Source of the DNA: DATIJJ01 sp039936115
GTDB taxonomy: Bacteria > Pseudomonadota > Gammaproteobacteria > DSM-16500
NCBI GenBank assembly: GCA_039936115.1
Contig: JBDTIZ010000053.1
Location: forward strand, 1-14,811
Direction of reading: 5' to 3'
Length of the DNA stretch: 14,811 nucleotides
The notes under the pieces are model-generated. The model worked only from the letters and a program-made list of their open reading frames with translations, made no database searches and was not told where the DNA came from. The position numbers and the translations under genes were made by a program. Positions 8,310 through 14,800 of this stretch are shown here, one piece after another. The stretch's first letter is position 1, and the number at the start of each line of letters is the position of its first letter.

Positions 8310-8627
8310 ATGAAAAACAAAATCGCTAAATTGACCTTAGCTGTTTTTATTCTAGGCGCTATTCTTGCCGCAACAAGTGTTGCGCAAGCCTATCCCTATC
8401 ACGGTGATGGGTATCGTCATGGCGGCTATAATTACAATGGTGCGCGATATAATTACCGTCATAGTGGAAACTATTATAGGTATTACCATCGCGGTGGTTA
8501 TTACAATTATTACAATCGCGGCAATTATTACAGATATAATCATGGCGGCAGATATTATAATTATTACTATCACAACAGATACTACTCTAACTGCAGATGG
8601 TCAAATGGAAGACAAATTTGCTGGTAA
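8310..8627 (+). CDS. Small exported tyrosine-rich protein
   Basis: 105 residues from the ATG at 8310, which has GGAGAG six bases upstream and is followed directly by a signal peptide; an in-frame upstream ATG at 8256 lacks both and was not used. The signal peptide is MKNKIAKL, a hydrophobic core, and cleavage at AQA/YPYHG (after residue 27). The mature 78 residues contain 25 tyrosines, mixed with Gly, Asn, His and Arg in loose GxYYxYxxRG-type repeats. The tail, SNCRWSNGRQICW, has the only two cysteines, which could form a disulfide. Export to the periplasm or surface is well supported; function is unknown. The composition suggests a disordered, aromatic, cation- or metal-binding or wall-associated protein (inference). 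A strong terminator follows, so it is probably monocistronic. Confidence 0.75.
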   Translation: MKNKIAKLTLAVFILGAILAATSVAQAYPYHGDGYRHGGYNYNGARYNYRHSGNYYRYYHRGGYYNYYNRGNYYRYNHGGRYYNYYYHNRYYSNCRWSNGRQICW

Positions 8628-8640
8628 AAATGTTTAACTA

Positions 8641-8690
8641 TTCGGAATCAAACATGCGCAAGAGGTATCATGTTTGATTCCGAATTTTAG
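8641..8690 (+). terminator. Rho-independent terminator after the tyrosine-rich protein gene
   Basis: A perfect 16-bp stem, TTCGGAATCAAACATG (8641-8656) with its complement at 8669-8684, around a 12-nt loop and followed by TTTTAG. It starts 13 bases after the stop codon. The T-run is short, but the stem is long and exact. Confidence 0.8.
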
Positions 8691-8784
8691 TGTTAACTGA
8701 AAGATCAACATCCTGATTTGCATCAATCCAATCTAGCTACCGCGGTCTCTGCCTAGCTAAAGTAAAACACCAATGGCTAACATA

Positions 8785-8813
8785 TATACATTTAATATAT
8801 TAAATGATATATT
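8785..8813 (+). promoter_or_regulatory. Promoter with an 18-bp palindromic operator in its spacer
   Basis: TATACA (8785-8790), a 17-bp spacer and TATATT (8808-8813) form a plausible sigma-70 promoter about 45 bp before the 8858 gene. The perfect palindrome CATTTAATATATTAAATG (8789-8806) fills the spacer almost exactly, the classic position for a repressor operator. All elements are AT-rich, so chance palindromicity is a concern, but 18 exact bases is long. Confidence 0.5.
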
Positions 8814-8857
8814 TTAGACCTTATTGTTGTTCATTTTAACTTAACGAGGCTAGTTCT

Positions 8858-9241
8858 ATGAAAATTAAAGCAATCGCAATTAGCGTAATTAGCGCATTAA
8901 CAGTATTCGCTTCCGCGGCTTATGCAGATGCAAAAACTATGGTTTTTGTGAATGGTGAGATGGATAATCAAGTATTTAATGTAAATTCGACCATTTACAC
9001 CTATCAATTTGTCAATAATACCCATGGTGTGATGGAGTTTACTTTAACTGTTGATAGCAATTCACCAGGCGGCGTACTGTTAGAATGTTGGCATAAACCA
9101 GATTCTGAAAATTCAATCGTATTACCAGGTGAAACATCTAAACCTTGCCGTACCGATGATGCAGTTAGAATTGCAACGGTAGACAGCGCAAATACAGCAG
9201 CGTCAGGTCACTATACAATTAAGGTATTGTCAGCAAAATAA
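8858..9241 (+). CDS. Small exported protein of unknown family
   Basis: 127 residues; ATG with GAGG (8846-8849) eight bases upstream. The first 23 residues are a signal peptide (MKIKAIAIS, hydrophobic core, cleavage at AYA/DAKT). The mature 104 residues alternate hydrophobic and polar positions as in a beta-sandwich, are rich in Thr, Val, Asn and Ser, and contain two cysteines (Cys77, Cys97) that could bridge in the periplasm. No membrane anchor, lipobox or enzyme motif is seen, and I do not recognise the family. It has its own promoter with a palindrome and ends in a shared convergent hairpin, so it is likely a single-gene unit. Periplasmic or secreted location is well supported; function is unknown. 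Confidence 0.8.
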   Translation: MKIKAIAISVISALTVFASAAYADAKTMVFVNGEMDNQVFNVNSTIYTYQFVNNTHGVMEFTLTVDSNSPGGVLLECWHKPDSENSIVLPGETSKPCRTDDAVRIATVDSANTAASGHYTIKVLSAK

Positions 9242-9254
9242 GATTCACTCATAG

Positions 9255-9284
9255 GCAAGGGCGAACCCATAAGTTCGTTCTTGC
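9255..9284. terminator. Convergent hairpin, bidirectional terminator or repeat copy
   Basis: GCAAGGGCGAAC (9255-9266) pairs with GTTCGTTCTTGC (9273-9284) over 12 positions, two of them G-U, around a 6-nt loop. It lies between the ends of the 8858 gene (+) and the ABC transporter gene (-). There is no T-run. The core GGGCGAAC-N6-GTTCG recurs at 14718-14736, so it is also a copy of a dispersed palindromic repeat. Confidence 0.55.
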
Positions 9285-9322
9285 GATGAGACTGTAATTG
9301 AGAGGTTCCCTGCAAATCCTCA

Positions 9323-11098
9323 TCATTCAGGAAGAAATCCCCCCGACTGAAGTTTGAATAAACTAGCATAGATACCATTTTCTCTTAAGATCAGCTCAGC
9401 GTGAGAACCTTCCTCTACGATCTGTCCCGCATCAAAAACTAAAATCCGATCAGCATCAAGAATAGTCGAAAGACGGTGTGCAATCATAATGGAAGTGCGG
9501 CCGAGAGTGAGTGTATGCAATGCATCTTGTATAGCACGCTCACTTTTAGAATCGAGCGAACTTGTAGCTTCATCCAGAATGAGAATAGGGCGGTCAGCAA
9601 GTATGGCGCGTGCAATTGCAATCCGTTGACGCTCACCGCCGGATAATTTAATTCCTCGCTCACCCACTAAGGTTTCGTACTGTTCTGGCAATTGCATAAT
9701 GAAATTTTCTATATGCGCTTGTTTTGCGGCGGCATGAATTTCAGCGATTGTTGCATTTGGTTTCGCATAAGCAATATTTTCACGCAACGTGCGGTGAAAA
9801 AGAATAGGATCTTGTGGCACGAGTGCAATGGCGCTGCGCAGTGAATGGCGAGAGCCTTGGTTGATATCTTGCCCATCAATAGAAATACGGCCATTCTGAA
9901 TGTTATACAAACATTGTAAAAGACGGATAAAACTCGTTTTGCCTCCCCCAGAATGTCCAATCAAGGCAACGCGTTCACCGGCACGTAGAGTAATTGAAAG
10001 ATTTTTAAATATCGGTTTGATTTTACCAGGATAGGTGAAGCTGACATTATCGAAAACAATCTCGCCTTGCTGAATAGTAAGGTCAGACTGATTAGCTGTA
10101 TCTGCAACCTCGGGTGTTTCTTGCAAAAGCTGGATCACGGCATGTAAATCATAAGATGAAGTCAGAATATTTTTAATATTTTCTCCCACTTCACGAATGT
10201 AAGATTGCATAATGGTATAGGCGAAAGCAAGATATGCCATGCTTTCGACTGTTGCCATACCATGGAAGAAATACCAAGTACCACCTCCCATCATGAGTGC
10301 GAGCATTCCGGAAAGTAATAAGCGTTGGATAAAGCCAGCTGTATTACCCAGATGATAGGCGCGTAGATTTTTAAGACGTAGATTGCTCGTTATGTCAAAA
10401 AAACGTGAAAGTTCGTGTTGCTCTTGCGCATAGGCTTTTGTGGTTGCAATTCCACTAATGCTATCTGCAAGATGTGCGCTATAAGTATCTTGTGCATCAG
10501 CATATTTGCCTTGAGCTGGCCCTGAAATTTTGAAAACTAAGAATGCACTGATCGCCACTAATACACCGAGATAAGCAACCATCAGAGCTGCCAGCATTGG
10601 AAAACGTAGAGCTAAGAACACCATACTGCCGGCTAGAACTACAATGGTTGGAAAAATACGTACGAGAATTTGATCTTCAAAGACTTCGATTTGTGTTCGT
10701 GCGCGGTTGATTTTAGAGATAATACTACCTGTAAAAGTATTTACAAAAAACTGTTCGGGAAGACGATTCACATGTGTGAATGCATCGTCTAACAACGATT
10801 TAAATATATGAGTCTCAAAAGAGTTATAGACAATATAAGCCAATGAAAAGATTAGCGCTTGGGCTAGATAAACACCGAGAAAAATGCCAAGACAATTGAG
10901 TATATAAGATTTATCTCCCTGTTCTCGAATCGCACCTAAAAATGTTGACAGGGCACTAGGTAAATAAGTTTCAAGAAGAGCTGCTGTTAATACCATCGTC
11001 AGAATCAAGATCAATTTTTTGGGTTGCCTTGACCAATAGCCGGCAGCAAAATGCAGAACGTCAAAAAATGAGAGTAGTTTCTTAGGGTTAGAATGCAT
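9323..11098 (-). CDS. ABC exporter half-transporter (permease fused to ATPase)
   Basis: 591 residues from the ATG at 11098, which has AAGG nine bases upstream; a GTG at 11143 extends the frame by 15 residues but has no ribosome binding site. Six membrane helices are visible at about 28-50, 67-92, 145-163, 168-190, 260-278 and 285-303, followed by a complete nucleotide-binding domain: Walker A GHSGGGKTS (381-389), Q-loop Gln429, signature LSGGE (485-489), Walker B ending Asp509-Glu510, D-loop SSLD, and switch His541. All catalytic residues are present, so it should be an active homodimeric type IV-fold exporter of the MsbA/multidrug group in the inner membrane. Substrate (lipid, drug or peptide) cannot be assigned; no peptidase domain, accessory membrane-fusion protein or outer-membrane gene is adjacent. 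Transcribed alone, divergent from the 11283 gene. Confidence 0.93.
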   Translation of the reverse strand: MHSNPKKLLSFFDVLHFAAGYWSRQPKKLILILTMVLTAALLETYLPSALSTFLGAIREQGDKSYILNCLGIFLGVYLAQALIFSLAYIVYNSFETHIFKSLLDDAFTHVNRLPEQFFVNTFTGSIISKINRARTQIEVFEDQILVRIFPTIVVLAGSMVFLALRFPMLAALMVAYLGVLVAISAFLVFKISGPAQGKYADAQDTYSAHLADSISGIATTKAYAQEQHELSRFFDITSNLRLKNLRAYHLGNTAGFIQRLLLSGMLALMMGGGTWYFFHGMATVESMAYLAFAYTIMQSYIREVGENIKNILTSSYDLHAVIQLLQETPEVADTANQSDLTIQQGEIVFDNVSFTYPGKIKPIFKNLSITLRAGERVALIGHSGGGKTSFIRLLQCLYNIQNGRISIDGQDINQGSRHSLRSAIALVPQDPILFHRTLRENIAYAKPNATIAEIHAAAKQAHIENFIMQLPEQYETLVGERGIKLSGGERQRIAIARAILADRPILILDEATSSLDSKSERAIQDALHTLTLGRTSIMIAHRLSTILDADRILVFDAGQIVEEGSHAELILRENGIYASLFKLQSGGFLPE

Positions 11099-11208
11099 AG
11101 GGTTGTGCCTTACAGCAATTTTTTCAGTGGAAAAGTTTAGCACTTTATCAAATGTGTTTGTTCAGTGAAACAAAAATATGTGTAATGACGGGTAGAATGC
11201 TAAGTCCA

Positions 11209-11239
11209 CTTAATATTCTCTTAATATAGAACATATAAA
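11209..11239 (+). promoter_or_regulatory. PmrA-type tandem box plus -10 of the 11283 gene
   Basis: CTTAATATT (11209-11217), two bases (CT), then CTTAATATA (11220-11228): a direct tandem repeat matching cTTAATatT-N2-cTTAATatT, the published PmrA element of Legionella pneumophila and Coxiella burnetii icm/dot and effector promoters, at every position but the last. TATAAA (11234-11239) downstream is the best -10 candidate; there is no separate good -35, as expected for an activator-dependent promoter. The orientation points to the 11283 gene. Whether a PmrA homologue is encoded elsewhere is not visible here. Confidence 0.75.
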
Positions 11240-11282
11240 ATATCGTCACATAAATTTATCTAAAAATACGAGGAATGGCTTA

Positions 11283-12440
11283 ATGGAAAGCAAAAGAGAA
11301 AGAGAAAGAGAAAGAGAAAGTTCTCAATCAATAGGTGATGCGTTGCAATCGCTCTTGCAAAATCTCTGGGATTTACTACCTGAAGGATATAAAACGAAAA
11401 AAAAATCTTTCGGTAAATCAGTGCAACTTGAGTTTGGCGAGGCGATAAAACTCGATCTTGATGCATTTAAGCCTATATCAGAAGCTAAGGCTCGTGCTTC
11501 TGCGGATGCATATGGTAAATGGACTATTGCTGTTATTTATGAAGTGATTCGAAAACTCATTACAGAAAAAATATTAGAAAAGAAACTGACGAAAGTAAAA
11601 ATAGTATTGCAATTAAATACATTTTTAACGATAAAAGGGCAATTAGAATCACTTGACGATCCAACGACTGGTTATGGGATGCCATATCTTGTCGACACAA
11701 ATTCAGGACAACTTTGCATGTTATTAATCGATTTTTTTCAGCGCATCGCAAATAAGGCAATCGAAGTGCCAGCGGAATTTATTACAGGAGTTGAAAACTT
11801 AATTCCCAAGCATGCAAAAGCTAACGGCTTAAACTTCTTAAGCTTGGTGGGCAATCTAAAAGACGAGCTGAGCAAACGTCAAGAAGATTATATTGAGTTG
11901 CTTGCTAAGGAGGGTGACATAGCTGAATTTAGACAAGAGGGGATAGATGATTTTGCCAAACAGTTGGATGCTCTACATAAGCAATATCTAGTAGCATTGC
12001 CTCAGTTAGAACTCGCAATCCGGTCTCTAAAAACCAATGGGAATATTTCTGAAATCAATAAAATATATTTTAAGATCGCTGACGATTCGGATAATATTAA
12101 ATTTATCCAAGAAGTTGAAACACGAAATGATAACTATCGAAGTGTCGAACACCGAAGACCGTTGCGAAAATTTATATATGATAGGGAAAAATTGAAGGAA
12201 TACATTGCCACGATCAAGACGTTGGTGCAAAAGACTGAAAGGAATGAATCAAAACGAGAATCGACTACTGCCAAATTAATCGATGTTGGTGTGGCAAGTA
12301 CTGGAGCGGGTGCTCATACCACTCTTTCGCAGGAAGTGGTGCAAGTTAAACCAAAGGCTGTAAATGTATCAGCGAACAATACAGATGTTCTTGTACCAAA
12401 GTCTATTGGTAATGCGATTAATTTGATGCATGGGAAGTAG
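11283..12440 (+). CDS. Unrecognised helical protein, candidate PmrA-controlled effector
   Basis: 385 residues; ATG with GAGGA eight bases upstream (11270-11274). Residues 4-12 are an Arg-Glu run encoded by a hexanucleotide repeat. The rest is mostly predicted alpha-helix: about 66-122 (charged and amphipathic), 141-160, 185-250 (coiled-coil-like, heptad pattern) and 295-325. The last 60 residues are polar, rich in Ser, Thr, Val and Asn, and probably disordered. There is no signal peptide, membrane segment or enzyme motif, and I do not recognise the family. The PmrA-like box upstream and the neighbours (headless poly(A)-polymerase-like and U-box genes, same strand) make it a candidate Dot/Icm substrate; this is inference. 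No terminator is seen before the next gene, 95 bases on, so it may be the first gene of a transcript. Confidence 0.7.
   Translation: MESKRERERERESSQSIGDALQSLLQNLWDLLPEGYKTKKKSFGKSVQLEFGEAIKLDLDAFKPISEAKARASADAYGKWTIAVIYEVIRKLITEKILEKKLTKVKIVLQLNTFLTIKGQLESLDDPTTGYGMPYLVDTNSGQLCMLLIDFFQRIANKAIEVPAEFITGVENLIPKHAKANGLNFLSLVGNLKDELSKRQEDYIELLAKEGDIAEFRQEGIDDFAKQLDALHKQYLVALPQLELAIRSLKTNGNISEINKIYFKIADDSDNIKFIQEVETRNDNYRSVEHRRPLRKFIYDREKLKEYIATIKTLVQKTERNESKRESTTAKLIDVGVASTGAGAHTTLSQEVVQVKPKAVNVSANNTDVLVPKSIGNAINLMHGK
11293..11320 (+). repeat. Hexanucleotide tandem repeat (AAAGAG)4.7 in the start of the gene
   Basis: Four full AAAGAG units plus AAAG, 28 bp, beginning 10 bases after the A of the start codon and encoding alternating Arg-Glu. 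Because the unit is six bases, slippage would change the number of Arg-Glu pairs without changing the frame, so this is a length-variable tract and not an on/off switch. Confidence 0.85.
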
Positions 12441-12535
12441 CGTTTATAAACGAATAGTTCAATATTTTTATCCATTTATTACTGGAGTGACTTATACTGA
12501 TAGAAGATATAGGCAAATTTTGTTGAGGTAGTGCT

Positions 12536-13888
12536 ATGCGTAGTGGTAACGCAAGTAGCTTGATAACAAAAGGCAAAGAGCACCTTATCGCTGCTAAAAA
12601 AGCTGAAGAAAATGCAGATAAAAATCTTCAAGCTGTCCATTACCAAAATGCTGTCATGACATTTACGCTAGCTATGAACATGAATCCTGCGGGAGATGAG
12701 GTTTACGAAATTCTCTTTCTGATAGGTAAATCAGATTTAAAATATGCACAGATATTACTTGATATAGGCGCACCTTCTTTTCAGGCCAAAATATTACTGC
12801 AACAAGCGCATGAATTTTTAAATAATGCTGCGAGTCAACTTAATCAATCCGCCCACACAAGTGCTAAAGACGACATTAAACATAAAATCATTAATAAATT
12901 ACTTGTCGAGTGTAAAAAAGAAATGGTTAAGCTGCAAAAAAGCAGTCTAGAAAGTTTACAAGAAATCAGAATTTGTCTGAGCGAAATTCCAAAGATTTAC
13001 AGTAACATTCTTTCCTTACAAGTAAATATTTCAGTATTAAAATCAAAATCGACTCCCTCAGATAGCCTGCAAATTGAGAGGCAAAGTCTATTAGAAAAAA
13101 ACCTAGTACTTCTAGCAAAAAATCTAACTATATTCACAACTAATATGAGTGAAATAAATAACAGTGATGTGGCTGTATCCTCACTCGAGGTATTAAAAGA
13201 TAAATTCGAATTGCTTCCTCCTGTGCGGATTTTACGTGCAATTAATTTCGCAACACGTTTTGAAATCCCTTTGGATGATGCAATGAAAAAAGCGATTCGC
13301 CTGAATCTAGCGGAATTAGATGCGGCAGCAAGAGCTAATCCAGGTAGGATGAATCATTGGATGTTAAAACTGTTTCGTTCCGAGTGTGTGCTTGATAATT
13401 TTGATTTGTTGAGTGAATTAGGTATCTTGAGTACGTTGTTTCCCTCCTGTGCGCCTTATCTTCAATCTGATTGGGTCGCCGAAGAATTAATAAAGAATGC
13501 AGAAAGTAGATATACTTCATTAAACCGTATTTATGCTGTTTTCATCACGAATGCTTTTAATGCTGGAATTAATGATCCTATGCGAAATAGCCCACTTTTA
13601 CATGTTAATTTTCTTGATCCACGTGCGGAACAAGCCTATCACTTAACAAAAGCCATTGATCGGTTAGTAAAACATAAAGCTCGTAATGCTGAAGTTATTC
13701 AAAACTGTCACGGAGAGATTCCAGTCCAAGATACTTATCAAATGTATCCTATGTCGGCGATGGGTGCAGAACAATATCTATCTCAGGGTGGACCATCATT
13801 TTTTAATTCTAATACGTCAGGTGTGTTGACTAAAAAATCTGTCATCCAAAGTACTTCTGATGTTGAGAGAAAGCCTACGAAACAGTAA
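12536..13888 (+). CDS. Protein with poly(A)-polymerase-type C-terminal domain, no catalytic head
   Basis: 450 residues; ATG with GAGG seven bases upstream (12525-12528). Residues about 225-345 resemble the post-catalytic region of bacterial PcnB: PPVRILRAINFATRFEI (228-244, compare DPVRMLRA-RFAAKLG), then ARANPGRMNHWMLKLFRSE and LLSELGILSTLFP (291-303). PcnB has the nucleotidyltransferase head before this point, with GG and Asp-x-Asp motifs; here residues 1-224 contain none of these and instead form TPR/MIT-like and coiled-coil helices. The protein should therefore lack polymerase activity and might bind RNA or a protein partner (inference). The last 100 residues are unrecognised and mostly polar. 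No signal peptide. It lies between the PmrA-box gene and the U-box gene on the same strand, so an effector role is plausible. The similarity is judged by eye. Confidence 0.72.
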   Translation: MRSGNASSLITKGKEHLIAAKKAEENADKNLQAVHYQNAVMTFTLAMNMNPAGDEVYEILFLIGKSDLKYAQILLDIGAPSFQAKILLQQAHEFLNNAASQLNQSAHTSAKDDIKHKIINKLLVECKKEMVKLQKSSLESLQEIRICLSEIPKIYSNILSLQVNISVLKSKSTPSDSLQIERQSLLEKNLVLLAKNLTIFTTNMSEINNSDVAVSSLEVLKDKFELLPPVRILRAINFATRFEIPLDDAMKKAIRLNLAELDAAARANPGRMNHWMLKLFRSECVLDNFDLLSELGILSTLFPSCAPYLQSDWVAEELIKNAESRYTSLNRIYAVFITNAFNAGINDPMRNSPLLHVNFLDPRAEQAYHLTKAIDRLVKHKARNAEVIQNCHGEIPVQDTYQMYPMSAMGAEQYLSQGGPSFFNSNTSGVLTKKSVIQSTSDVERKPTKQ

Positions 13889-13907
13889 TCCTTCTATTAT
13901 ATCTATC

Positions 13908-13936
13908 TTGACGAGCACTAGAATATCAGTTGTAAT
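13908..13936 (+). promoter_or_regulatory. Promoter of the U-box gene
   Basis: TTGACG (13908-13913), a 17-bp spacer and TGTAAT (13931-13936): five of six matches in each box with ideal spacing, about 30 bases before the start codon. The gene can thus be transcribed independently of the two upstream genes. No PmrA-like box is seen here. Confidence 0.6.
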
Positions 13937-13965
13937 GATTTTTTAGCTAACAAGGATGATAGTTC

Positions 13966-14637
13966 ATGTTCATCAGAATCCCTCCTTCTAACTCAACATT
14001 AAAAACCGAAGATTCCATCACTAGTGATTCTATTAAAAAAGCTGTGATGACACCTTGCGGACATATTTTTGATAAAGACTCGGTTGTTAAATGGATTAAG
14101 TTAGGAAAAAAAAGGCATAATCACTTTTTTAATCAATGCCCACTTTGCAATGTCAAAATTTCAGAAATCTCATTGAAGCCAACAGTTGCTGTTCAATCTG
14201 TCGTTAAATTGATTGAAGAGGAAGAAACGAAATGGCAGAAGAAATTGGATGATTCAACTGTAGAAGCAAAAAAAACGACAGTAAGATTAATTTCAAAAAA
14301 AAGAAAAAATATTGAATTGAAAACTAAGCTGTCTGAGGTAAGTGCAACATTGACCGATACGCAATCCGAGAATACTTTATTAAAAGATAAGCTGACTCGA
14401 AGAAAATTGTCATTCTTTGCAAAAAAAGAAATATTAGAAAATGAAGTGTCTGAATTAAAAGCTCAACTCGCAAATACGCAATTGAAATTAAAGCACGCTA
14501 AACTTAAGTTAAGTCATCGTAGTGAATCACATAGCGGGTTATTTCGGCCGAATTTATCTACAAAAGCGTTGTTTAAGAAACCACGGAATGTTGGAATCCA
14601 TGGGGATGCGGCAAATCGTAGGTCTACTCATAAATGA
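13966..14637 (+). CDS. U-box/RING-like protein with coiled coil, candidate E3 ligase effector
   Basis: 223 residues; ATG with AAGGA nine bases upstream. Residues about 15-85 match a U-box/RING-like domain: AVMTPCGHIFDKDSVVKWI (26-44), then CPLCNVKI (58-65), a Leu-Lys-Pro turn and a helix. Cys31, His33, Cys58 and Cys61 are kept, but the N-terminal Cys-Pro-Ile of typical domains is replaced by Asp-Ser-Ile (16-18), so full zinc binding is unlikely and a U-box-type, metal-free fold is favoured. Residues about 82-183 are a strongly charged coiled coil, and the tail is basic. U-box domains recruit E2 ubiquitin enzymes, a eukaryotic process, so action inside a host cell is inferred, as for Legionella LubX. 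A KKRK cluster (111-114) resembles a nuclear-localisation signal but lies in the coil. It has its own promoter and terminator. The domain call is good; ligase activity is unproven. Confidence 0.78.
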   Translation: MFIRIPPSNSTLKTEDSITSDSIKKAVMTPCGHIFDKDSVVKWIKLGKKRHNHFFNQCPLCNVKISEISLKPTVAVQSVVKLIEEEETKWQKKLDDSTVEAKKTTVRLISKKRKNIELKTKLSEVSATLTDTQSENTLLKDKLTRRKLSFFAKKEILENEVSELKAQLANTQLKLKHAKLKLSHRSESHSGLFRPNLSTKALFKKPRNVGIHGDAANRRSTHK

Positions 14638-14661
14638 GAGTGACAGAGTCAAGCGAGGGCG

Positions 14662-14705
14662 GTACCGCATAAGTGCTAACCTAAGCATGCGTACGATTTT
14701 TTTTT
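14662..14705 (+). terminator. Rho-independent terminator after the U-box gene
   Basis: Stem of GTAC, GCA and TGCT (14662-14677, with bulges at 14666 and 14670-14673) pairing with AGCATGCGTAC (14684-14694), a 6-nt loop, then GA and nine T (14697-14705). It begins 25 bases after the stop codon. The bulges weaken the stem, but the T-run is strong. Confidence 0.7.
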
Positions 14706-14716
14706 ATGCTTTTGTA

Positions 14717-14740
14717 GGGGCGAACCTATGTGTTCGCTCT
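14717..14740. repeat. Dispersed GGGCGAAC palindromic repeat
   Basis: GGGGCGAAC (14717-14725), CTATGT, GTTCGCTCT (14732-14740). The 8-bp arms pair with one G-U. It shares its core and loop length with the hairpin at 9259-9280. Similar GTAGGGGCGAAC...GTTCGCCC elements occur, from memory, in intergenic regions of many bacterial genomes. Confidence 0.6.
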
Positions 14741-14769
14741 GCAAGACGGGAAAATAGGCTGTCACACGC

Positions 14770-14800
14770 CGTCATTGCGAGCGCGAGCGAAGCAACCCAG
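14770..14800. repeat. Dispersed GTCATTGCGAGC...GAAGCAA palindromic repeat
   Basis: Begins CGTCATTGCGAGCGCGAGCG and ends AAGCAACCCAG, with outer arms TTGC and GCAA and a GC-rich interior unlike the AT-rich surroundings. From memory it matches a widespread intergenic element (CGTCATTGCGAG...CGAAGCAATCCAG) reported in many host-associated and environmental bacteria. It sits 30 bp after the other repeat, and the pair forms a non-coding repeat cluster running to the end of the window. Confidence 0.55.

Noticed and set aside
8365..8637. Ile/Thr-rich open frame in another phase over the Tyr-rich gene
   Set aside because: The repetitive TAT/AAT codons of the real gene create open shifted frames; the 8310 frame has a signal peptide and ribosome binding site, this one has neither.
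11099..11143. GTG start for the ABC transporter
   Set aside because: No ribosome binding site; the ATG at 11098 has AAGG upstream and still precedes all membrane helices. Not excluded.
12441..12452. CGTTTATAAACG palindrome between the first two genes of the effector run
   Set aside because: Short, no T-run, no promoter relation; probably chance in AT-rich DNA.
12451..12475. Possible second PmrA-like box before the headless poly(A)-polymerase-like gene
   Set aside because: Only a partial TTCAATATT half-site with no second repeat at 11-bp spacing.
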